Assembly: GCA_017934175.1 (NCBI GenBank)
Contig: JAGBKB010000081.1
Coordinates: 1-64,000 of the forward strand
Length of the DNA stretch: 64,000 nt
Source: Lachnospiraceae bacterium
Lineage (GTDB): Bacteria > Bacillota > Clostridia > Lachnospirales > Lachnospiraceae
Direction: 5' to 3'
Under the pieces are notes generated by a model. That model ran no database searches. It saw only the letters and a program-made list of their open reading frames with translations, and was not told the DNA's origin. A program made the translations under genes and the position numbers. This document shows, in pieces, positions 26,641-34,700 of the stretch. Numbering within the stretch: position 1 is the first letter of the stretch; each line of letters begins with the position of its first letter.

Positions 26641-27495
26641 ATGATTAAAAATTTTGATTTAACAGGATGGACTTGTTTTAGTGAAAGAAGAAATTCAAAA
26701 AGTTACATGAGTGCAGACAAGAAGTGGATGGTAAAGTTCGGCACTGAATTTGCGCCTATGACACTTGAATCTTTGGAAAAGGAAATGGAAGTTACAAAAA
26801 AGGCTCTCGCTATAGGGGTGAAAACTCCAAAAGTTGATGACATAGTAGAACTTCCAACTGGAGAACTGGGACTTATATATGAGTACATAGAAGGAAAGAA
26901 GTCAATAGCAAGAGCGGCAGGTGAAGACACAGTAAATATAGACTTATATATGAAGAGATTTGCAAGAATTGCAAAAGATTTACATAGTAAAGTTTGCGAT
27001 GTAAATAACTTTGAATCTATGGAAGAAAGAACAAGAGAGCAAATACTTAAGTGGGACATAATGAGTGAAGCACAAAAAGAAAAATCACTTAAACTTATAG
27101 ATGGCATTGAGAAGATGAATACTTGTATACACGGAGATTTTCAAAGTGGAAACTTCATAATGACTGATACTGAAGAGTTTGTTATAGACCTTGGTAATAT
27201 CGCATATGGCAATCCTGATTATGACATAGGTTGTTTATATTTCTTTTTCCACTATTTCCCATCTTATGTCACTGATAGACTTTTCCACTGTGAGGCAAAA
27301 TATTTAGATGTTATGTGGAATAGTTTTATAAAATATTATTTTGATACTACAAATGAGAAATCATTAGCAGAGTTGAATAAAAAGTATGCAAAATATGGTA
27401 TAGTTTGTTTCTTTAGTTTGCTTAAAAATATAGACCCAGGTCAAGAAATCAAAATGGCTGTGGACCAATATTTTGATAAGGCTTTTGCTGAATAG
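26641..27495 (+). CDS. APH-like phosphotransferase (TIGR02172-type)
   Basis: A 284-residue protein of the aminoglycoside-phosphotransferase/choline-kinase-like superfamily. The Brenner motif is complete: TCIHGDFQSGNFIM supplies the catalytic H-x-D-x(4)-N, and FVIDLGNIAYGNPDYDIG the metal-binding aspartate. The N-lobe lysine is in KKWMVKFGTEF. Its closest recalled group is the TIGR02172 family, whose substrate is unknown, so antibiotic resistance should not be assumed. GGAGG lies before the ATG. It is 11 bases ahead of the YqeC-MocA gene and probably opens the same transcript. Confidence 0.75.
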   Translation: MIKNFDLTGWTCFSERRNSKSYMSADKKWMVKFGTEFAPMTLESLEKEMEVTKKALAIGVKTPKVDDIVELPTGELGLIYEYIEGKKSIARAAGEDTVNIDLYMKRFARIAKDLHSKVCDVNNFESMEERTREQILKWDIMSEAQKEKSLKLIDGIEKMNTCIHGDFQSGNFIMTDTEEFVIDLGNIAYGNPDYDIGCLYFFFHYFPSYVTDRLFHCEAKYLDVMWNSFIKYYFDTTNEKSLAELNKKYAKYGIVCFFSLLKNIDPGQEIKMAVDQYFDKAFAE

Positions 27496-27506
27496 AGGTT
27501 TTATTT

Positions 27507-28805
27507 ATGGCATATGTTATCGCAGTGTGTGGTTCAGGAGGGAAGACAACATTAGTTAAAAATCTTGCAAAAAAGTATGCAAACGAAAATAAAAAAGTTT
27601 GTATAACTACAACCACACATATGTGGTATGATGATGATGTAAAAAAATGTTTTACATTAGGGGCAAATATAAAAGTAGCAGGTGAAAAGGCTATTAAGCC
27701 TGGAAAGATAAACTATATTGCTAATTTAAATATAGAAAAAGAATTAATAACACCACTTGAAAGTAATGATTATAGGTCTATTTGCGATAAATTTGATTAC
27801 GTGATAGTTGAAGCAGATGGAAGTCGCTCTATGCCACTAAAGATTCCAAAGCAAGATAAAGAACCAGTAATACCGCATGATGTAAATGAAATAATAATTG
27901 TAGTAGGGATGGAAAGTGTTGGTAGAGAGATTGGCGCAGTTTGCCATAGGTTTGATGAGTTCTATGGAAATGATAATTATTTAGATGAAAATAATATTAG
28001 ACCTGAAACCATTGTTAGTGAAGAGTTAATAGATGGCTTTGTTGAGCACTATTATTATGAACCATTAAAGAAACAACATAGTGAGGCAAAAATAACTGTA
28101 TATAAAAATTATTTTAATAATAATGTTAATCACGTGGTAGCCAAGATAAATAAGATAGCCATAGTTCTACTTGCTGCAGGATTTTCAAAAAGATTTGGTA
28201 GCAATAAACTAATGATTGATGCAAAAGAATATATTAGTGATAAAAATATAAATAAGTTAAAGCATTCATATAAGTTATATGAACTTATGATAGACAAACT
28301 AATAGATGCAAAAAATATTATTATAAATAATTTTAAGAACAATAAAGACTATAGAGATTTGCAAGTAGATATAATAGTTGTAAGTCAATATGAAGAAATA
28401 CTAAATGATAAGAATTATAATGATAAAGTTATAATGTTAAATAATACTAAAGCAGTTCTTGGTATGTCTGAATCTATAAAATTAGCAATAAATTATTATA
28501 GAGATAGTATAAATAATGATGAACTTGATGCTATGGTATTTGTAAATGCTGATATGCCATATTTACCTGCGTCTGAACTCGCAAGTTTTGTTTATAATAG
28601 CATTTTAAATAAAAATAGTATATCGGCTATGTGCAGTGATGAAGTAAAAAATCCTGCATATTTTGAAAAAGAATATTTTGATGAGATACTTAAAATAAAT
28701 GGAGATAAAGGACCAAGGGAGTTGCTTGAAAAATATTTTAAATATTTATATAGATATTATATTAGTGAGAAATATTTGATTGATATTGATGAAAATGGAA
28801 AATGA
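27507..28805 (+). CDS. YqeC-MocA fusion: Se-dependent molybdenum hydroxylase accessory protein
   Basis: A 432-residue fusion. Residues 1 to about 205 match YqeC of the selenium-dependent molybdenum hydroxylase system: a P-loop AVCGSGGKTTLVKNLAKKYA, then VCITTTTHMW, VIVEADGSRSMPLKIPK and GMESVGREIGAVCHR. From about residue 212 the chain is a MocA/MobA-type nucleotidyltransferase: IVLLAAGFSKRFGSNKLM with the GXGXR-like pyrophosphate loop, and FVNADMPYLPASELASF for metal binding. MocA adds CMP to molybdopterin. In E. coli yqeC and mocA (ygfJ) are separate genes, so the fusion supports a joint role. Its end overlaps the yqeB gene. Confidence 0.88.
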   Translation: MAYVIAVCGSGGKTTLVKNLAKKYANENKKVCITTTTHMWYDDDVKKCFTLGANIKVAGEKAIKPGKINYIANLNIEKELITPLESNDYRSICDKFDYVIVEADGSRSMPLKIPKQDKEPVIPHDVNEIIIVVGMESVGREIGAVCHRFDEFYGNDNYLDENNIRPETIVSEELIDGFVEHYYYEPLKKQHSEAKITVYKNYFNNNVNHVVAKINKIAIVLLAAGFSKRFGSNKLMIDAKEYISDKNINKLKHSYKLYELMIDKLIDAKNIIINNFKNNKDYRDLQVDIIVVSQYEEILNDKNYNDKVIMLNNTKAVLGMSESIKLAINYYRDSINNDELDAMVFVNADMPYLPASELASFVYNSILNKNSISAMCSDEVKNPAYFEKEYFDEILKINGDKGPRELLEKYFKYLYRYYISEKYLIDIDENGK

Positions 28806-29646
28806 AACTAAAAAAAGTTTAAAAGTTTTAGTTCGTGGCGCTGGTGATATAGCAAGTGGTATAATTTGGAGTCTCAATTATGCGGGATTTAAAGTATGCA
28901 GTACAGAAGTTGAGAAACCATCAACCATAAGAACTGAAGTGTCATTTTCATCCGCTATATATGATGGTAAGAAAGTGCTTGATGGGGTAGAGTGTGTTTT
29001 TTGCAAAGAAGTTCCATCTATGATTTATAAGTGCTGGGAAGAAAATAAAGTTCCACTTGTGATAGACCCAGAAGCAAAAATATTAAATGAGATAAAATTT
29101 GATGTAGTGATTGATTCTATACTTGCAAAAAGAAATCTTGGTACAAAAATAGATATGGCACCACTTGTTATAGGTGTAGGACCAGGATTTACTGCAAAGG
29201 TTGATTGCCACATCGCTATTGAAACTATGAGAGGACATAATCTTGCACGAATTATAGAAAATGGAAGCCCAATGAAAAATACAGGAATACCTGGTTTGAT
29301 AGAAGGACATAGTTTTGATAGAGTTATACATTCGCCTGCTGATGGAATTATCCATAATATTCATAAGATTGGTGATAAAGTATTGAAAGATGAAATAATT
29401 GCGAAGATAGATTCGCCTGATGGTTTAGCAAGTAGTAGTCATTGTGATGTGAAAGCGACTATGGATGGAATATTAAGAGGCATCATAAAAGATGGATATA
29501 GTGTAAAGAAAGGATTAAAGATTGCTGACATAGACCCAAGATTAAGCGAGTATGAAAATTGTTTTACTATTTCTGATAAGGCAAGAAGTATAGGAGGTGT
29601 CGTAGTTGTTGCTATTATGCACAATGATGAAGTTTATGGTAAATGA
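28789..29646 (+). CDS. yqeB: YqeB-family selenium-dependent molybdenum hydroxylase maturation protein
   Basis: A protein of about 285 residues in the EF2563/YqeB family. It opens with the Rossmann-like VLVRGAGDIASGIIWSLNYA and has the family segments CSTEVEKPSTIRTEVSFSSA, DVVIDSILAKRNLGTKIDMA, VIGVGPGFTAKVDCHIAIET and a biotinyl-lipoyl-like C-terminal region HSPADGIIHNIHKIGDKV. YqeB is a marker gene for labile-selenium molybdenum hydroxylases. The start is uncertain: TTG 28780, ATG 28789 and ATG 28795 are all in frame and none has a strong ribosome binding site, which fits coupling with the overlapping gene before it. Confidence 0.88.
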   Translation: MKMENETKKSLKVLVRGAGDIASGIIWSLNYAGFKVCSTEVEKPSTIRTEVSFSSAIYDGKKVLDGVECVFCKEVPSMIYKCWEENKVPLVIDPEAKILNEIKFDVVIDSILAKRNLGTKIDMAPLVIGVGPGFTAKVDCHIAIETMRGHNLARIIENGSPMKNTGIPGLIEGHSFDRVIHSPADGIIHNIHKIGDKVLKDEIIAKIDSPDGLASSSHCDVKATMDGILRGIIKDGYSVKKGLKIADIDPRLSEYENCFTISDKARSIGGVVVVAIMHNDEVYGK

Positions 29647-30529
29647 GATTTTAGAAAAAGCAAGAGAGATGTTAAAAAATAATATTGATTTAGAGTTGGT
29701 AGAAATTGTTGACTCATCTGACTTTGGGTGCCCAAGAAAAGAGGGTGCCTTTATGTTTGTAGATGCCTCTGGTAAAAGTTTTGGCACTGTTGGAGGTGGC
29801 ACTTATGAATATAAGTGCACTAATCTTGCAAAAGAATTAGTAGTAAAAAAAGTTAATAGTGAAAAGAAGTTTGAACTTAATCAAGAAGGAACCGAAAGTA
29901 TAGGTATGGTATGTGGTGGAAATAATTTGACAAGATTCACATATCTAACTAATGATGAAAAGTCATATAGTATTATAGAAAATATTGAAAAGAAAAATCA
30001 GAATAAACATATCGTATATCTATTTGGCGCTGGGCATGTGAGTATGGAATTGGCAAAAGTACTTCGCTATGTAGGGTTTGAATATGTTGTGTGGGATGAT
30101 AGAGAGGACTTTGCTACAAGAGATAGATTTAAAGATGCTAAAGAGATAATAGTATCACCATATAATAAAATTTTAGAAAAAATTAATATAACAAAAGATG
30201 ATTTTGTTGTCAGTATGACAAGAGGGCACGGATTTGATTATGAAGTGATGAAACAGACATTAAAAACTGATGCATTTTACATAGGGATGATAGGAAGTGC
30301 AAATAAAAATAAGACTATCAAAGAAAAATTGTCAACTGATGGTTATACTGAAAAAGAAATAAATAGAATCTGTGCGCCAATAGGGTTTGGAATTGGAGCG
30401 GAGACACCAGAAGAGATAGCAATATCAATAGTTGGAGAAATAATTCTTTATAGAGCATTATATGAAAAAAGACAAAAGGTGATGTCAGATAATAAATTGG
30501 TGGAACTTTATAAGGCAAAATGGAGTTAA
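29636..30529 (+). CDS. xdhC: XdhC/CoxI-family molybdenum cofactor maturation protein
   Basis: A protein of about 297 residues. The N-terminal XdhC_CoxI domain shows GCPRKEGAFMFVDASGKSFG followed by TVGGGTYEY and GMVCGG; the C-terminal Rossmann domain starts with IVYLFGAGHVSMELAKVLRY and contains VSMTRGHGFDYEVM, IGMIGSANKNKTI and a closing PEEIAISIVGEIIL. XdhC proteins bind and sulfurate molybdenum cofactor before insertion into xanthine dehydrogenase-like enzymes. Several in-frame ATGs (29624, 29627, 29636) lie inside the yqeB end; the last gives a normal N-terminus. It belongs to the run of overlapping genes with YqeC-MocA, YqeB and DUF3343. Confidence 0.9.
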   Translation: MVNEILEKAREMLKNNIDLELVEIVDSSDFGCPRKEGAFMFVDASGKSFGTVGGGTYEYKCTNLAKELVVKKVNSEKKFELNQEGTESIGMVCGGNNLTRFTYLTNDEKSYSIIENIEKKNQNKHIVYLFGAGHVSMELAKVLRYVGFEYVVWDDREDFATRDRFKDAKEIIVSPYNKILEKINITKDDFVVSMTRGHGFDYEVMKQTLKTDAFYIGMIGSANKNKTIKEKLSTDGYTEKEINRICAPIGFGIGAETPEEIAISIVGEIILYRALYEKRQKVMSDNKLVELYKAKWS

Positions 30530-31449
30530 GCAATAATAGAGATAAAATAGAATATGCGGTTATGAATCCATCTAAAAACATAACAATACTTGTTTTAAGT
30601 GATGTAGATAAGGAAAATTACTCATATATTGCTAAAGAATTGCTTAAAAAAGAGCAAATTGCTGAGCAAGTAGGATTTATAAAACTGCCAAAAAATGCTG
30701 AAAAGTTAAAGTTGCCAAGCGGCGAGGTTTTTGATATAATATTAGAGATGGCTGGAAACGAGTTTTGTGGCAACGCAACAATGAGTGCAGCAGCATATTA
30801 TGCAATAAAAAATGGCATAAATGATGGAAATATAATAGTAAAAACTACAGGAGTAGATAAAGTCATTGATGTAAAAGTAAAATATGATAATTCTACTTAT
30901 GTAGGTACAAATGATAGATTTAAAACAGAAGATAACTTCATTACTTACGAAGGAATTGTTAATATGCCTAAGGCAAAAGAAGTAAGCGAAGTTACTTTTT
31001 TGTGTGGTGAAACATTTAAAGTAGTGTATTTTGAAGGAATAGCACACATTATAATAGAAGAAAAAGAAATTGATAATATAGATGAGTATAAAAAATATTT
31101 AGAAAAAAATATTAAGTCGTGGTGTGAATATTTAAAAGTGAAAGCACTTGGCATAATGATATGTGAAGGGCTTGATGTAACTAAAACTTATGCATTTGAA
31201 AATAAAGAGAATAAAGTGAAAATGCTTCCGCTTGTGTATGTAAAAGATGTAGATACTCTCTATTGGGAAAGTTCTTGTGCGAGTGGCACTACAGCCCTTG
31301 GAGCATATCTTTATAAAAAAATTAAAAAAGAAGTATCTGTAAATGTTATACAGCCAAGTGGAACTACATTACATATAAAAATAAATAATAATGAATACTT
31401 ATTAAGAGGCATAGTCTCTTTAATGAGTGAGAATTATATAGAATGTTAA
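30520..31449 (+). CDS. DapF-like amino acid epimerase/racemase
   Basis: A 309-residue protein with the diaminopimelate-epimerase fold. The two active-site cysteines are visible in MAGNEFCGNATMSAAAYYAI (first half) and LYWESSCASGTTALGAYLYK (second half), the arrangement used by cofactor-independent racemases such as DapF and histidine racemase. Sequence outside these motifs is unlike standard DapF, and there is no lysine pathway gene nearby, so the substrate is probably not diaminopimelate. It overlaps xdhC by 10 bases and the DUF3343 gene by 7, placing it firmly inside the Se/Mo cluster, where a racemase has no textbook role. Confidence 0.78.
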   Translation: MELSNNRDKIEYAVMNPSKNITILVLSDVDKENYSYIAKELLKKEQIAEQVGFIKLPKNAEKLKLPSGEVFDIILEMAGNEFCGNATMSAAAYYAIKNGINDGNIIVKTTGVDKVIDVKVKYDNSTYVGTNDRFKTEDNFITYEGIVNMPKAKEVSEVTFLCGETFKVVYFEGIAHIIIEEKEIDNIDEYKKYLEKNIKSWCEYLKVKALGIMICEGLDVTKTYAFENKENKVKMLPLVYVKDVDTLYWESSCASGTTALGAYLYKKIKKEVSVNVIQPSGTTLHIKINNNEYLLRGIVSLMSENYIEC

Positions 31450-31679
31450 AAAAAGAATTAAAATTGATAATTACATTTTATACATCAAGTGAAGCAATGG
31501 CAACTGAAAGAATTTGTAGAGAAGCAAACATTGATGGCAAATTGATTTCAGCACCGAGAGATTTGACTTCAGATTGTGGTATATCATTTGCCACCGATAT
31601 TTCAAATAAAGATGTAATTGAAAAATTGCTAAAAGAAAAAAAAGTTGAGTATGAAAAAATCGTAGAGATAGAAGTATAG
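31443..31679 (+). CDS. DUF3343 putative Se/S carrier protein
   Basis: A 78-residue protein of the DUF3343 family. It begins with a ferredoxin-like strand LKLIITFYTSSEAMATERIC and has the conserved SAPRDLTSDCGISFAT segment with a single exposed cysteine, the residue proposed in the family to carry selenium or sulfur. Members are found beside selenium-dependent molybdenum hydroxylase genes. It is the last gene of the overlapping group (7-base overlap upstream) and is followed after 24 bases by a giant secreted protein gene with its own GGGGGAAAG site. Confidence 0.85.
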   Translation: MLKKELKLIITFYTSSEAMATERICREANIDGKLISAPRDLTSDCGISFATDISNKDVIEKLLKEKKVEYEKIVEIEV

Positions 31680-31703
31680 ATTATAACTTATAGGGGGAAA
31701 GAA

Positions 31704-34700
31704 ATGAAAAGAGTTTTAAAGAAAATCATAGCAGTGATTCTACTTGCTTCTATGATTTGCGCATCACATGGCATGATGGTTTTTGCTGATGCAGTAGATA
31801 ACAAAACAGTAGAGACAGAAACTTCTAAGGTTTTGACTACAACAGTAAATGAAAATGAAAAAGGTTCTAAAGATTTAGAGCCTGCAAGTTCTGATGCCAA
31901 AAAAGAAGAGGATACAAGTGAAAGCCCTACTGAAATGGAAGAAGGCGAGGAACAAACAACTACTGAAGAAGAGGAAGAGGATGAGACAACAACTTCAGTG
32001 AAAAATGAGGAGACAACTACTACTATAGTAGAAAGTGAAAACAATGAAACTACTACTGTAGCAGAAAGTGAGACACCTTCAGATACTTCTGAAAATGCAA
32101 CAACTACAGTGGAATATTCAACTGAAGAAACTACTATTGTTGCTGAAGACATCGCAACTATTTCTGATGCAGAAAATACTGAGTCAAATGAATTGGCTGA
32201 AAATGAGACAAATGTTGCTACTGATTCAGAAGTAAGTAAATCTGCAAATGATGTTTTGGCAAATGTTTATGCAGATTATGATGGAGTGTTTAGCATAAAT
32301 GAAGATAATACAATTATAAAACTTGAAAAAGATGCAACTCTTACAAACCCTATTAATATAAAAAGTGATTTAACTCTTGATTTAAATGGATATGATTTAA
32401 CTGGTCCAGAGAATAATTATGCTGTGATTGTTGACAATGCCACATTTACATTTAAGGATGTAAAACACAAAGGAAGTTTAAAAGGAAATGCAGAGTATGC
32501 AGTTATTAAGGCAAATAACTCAACACTAAATTTTATATCAGGTGTTGTAAATGCGAAAGATGGATATGAAGCAGTAAACTTTGAAGATAGTAATGTCTTA
32601 ATCATTGGTTCTGAAATTTATGGTGGAAATGGTACTGATGGCAATAAGGGTAGCGCCGCTATCATCGGTAACTATACCAAGGATGAATATGATTTTACAG
32701 CAGTTCGTGGACTTGTTCTTGGAGGACAAGGAAGCCTTACAGGAGATACAAATGTAAAAGGAAATGGTGGTAAAGCCATAGTATTAAATGGCAAAACATT
32801 TGAAAGAGTAGTAGATAATTTACCACTTAGTACTGGTGAGACTGGTGATGAAGGAAGCGCAGATGGTGGTCCAGCAGTAGTTCTTACAGGTGTTATAACA
32901 GATGAACACATCATCACTAAAACTGCCAATGTACTTATTGGTGGTTCAGGTGGTAAAAATGAAACAACATTAAATAAAAAACTAACAAAGAAAAAGAATA
33001 AAACACTGTTTGGTGCAAATCCAGAAGATATGACTGAAGACGAGATTACTGCACTTAATAGTTATACTACACCAGAGAAATTTATAACTTCACTTAAAGA
33101 CCAAGATACCACTGGTTGGTGCTATACATTTGCACATCTTGCTATGGCAGAAACTTATATGTTAAAGAATTATTATGATTACTGCCAAGAGCATTTATTC
33201 AACGGAGAATTTAATTTATCAGAAGTAGCAACAGCATTCTTCTATAGAGAACATCCAACTGACCCACTTGGAAATGCAGGTGCAAGTAGAGAATGGTGTA
33301 ATGATTGCTATTACACTATGAAAGGTGGAGATACTACTACTTTTGTAAATTATGCATCTAAATTTATGGGTATTCAAAGTGAAGAAGATGCAGTGTTCCC
33401 AGATGACATAACTACTTTAACTAATGGTCTTAATGGTGGAAAAACTGATAAGGCAAATGCTATACAAAATAATAGCGTAGTTAAATTAACTAATTATAGA
33501 TATGAACCATATACTGATGTATATAGTTATAGCAGACCTAATATGATTGAAAATGTAAAGAGAAGTGTTGTAAAAAATGGTTCTGCTGTTATTGGATTAA
33601 CTTGGCATTCAAATGGAAATAAAGAAATTGATGATACACATGCAACATTTGCATATAGAGACCCACTTGAAATTATGTTTTACTGGCAAGGTGGACATGC
33701 AGTTCAAGTTATAGGTTGGGATGACAATTACAGCAAAGATAATTTTGCAGTAACTGACCTCTACAAAGATTATAAGGCAAATGAAGAAGCAACTATAAAA
33801 AAATATTTAAATAATGTTCACGGATATTATATGATGTGGAAAATAGACTTGCAAGGAGAGGACCTTTATAATGCTACCAAAGAAATGCTTGACGAGTTGG
33901 CATTAGAGGGAGATGGTGCATTCTTATGTAAGAACTCTCATGGCAACTTTGTATGGGTTTCATATTATACTGGACTCAGGAATTGTAATGTATTTGATGC
34001 AGAGTTTGTACCAACAGGTACATATGACAATATGTATTATTATGATGGTGGTTCTTCACCAGATACTATAGAAGTATTTGATGCCTATGTAGAATATGAA
34101 GCAAAAAAAGATAACGAGATTATAAAAGCAGTATCTATAGTTGCAGATAGTGCAATGGAAGGCGTAAAACTTACTATAGAGAAAGAAGCAAATGAAGATT
34201 ATGAACAATATGGTAGTGGCTCTACTTATAAATGGGTATCATTAAAAGCAGGAAATAACTTTGTAGAGTTTTCTGAAGATGAAGCAATTAAACTTAATAA
34301 AGGCGAGAAGTTTACTATAATATTAAATGCTCCACAAACTGTAGCAGGCTTTATGCTTGGCATAGATAAAAATACTGTAAGTGATGATTGCAATCCAGTT
34401 CACTACGAGACAGTAGTTAGTGGTAAGTCATATGCAAATTGCACACTTGGTGAGTTATATGACCCAACTAAACCAGGTGGAGTTAATGTAGATAACTTCA
34501 ATAGAATTCATAAGAACTATGAGCAACTTGATGGAAATTTAAGAATACATGTAGTTACTGATAATTTATCAAGATATAAAAAAGTGACATTACACTGTGG
34601 ACATGATAAAAATACCGCTGATTGCTATGAGAGATATCACTTTAGAAAATCTGGAACTGTAGAAAGTTTCCCTACACCTTATTCTTTAACTGGAAATGAG

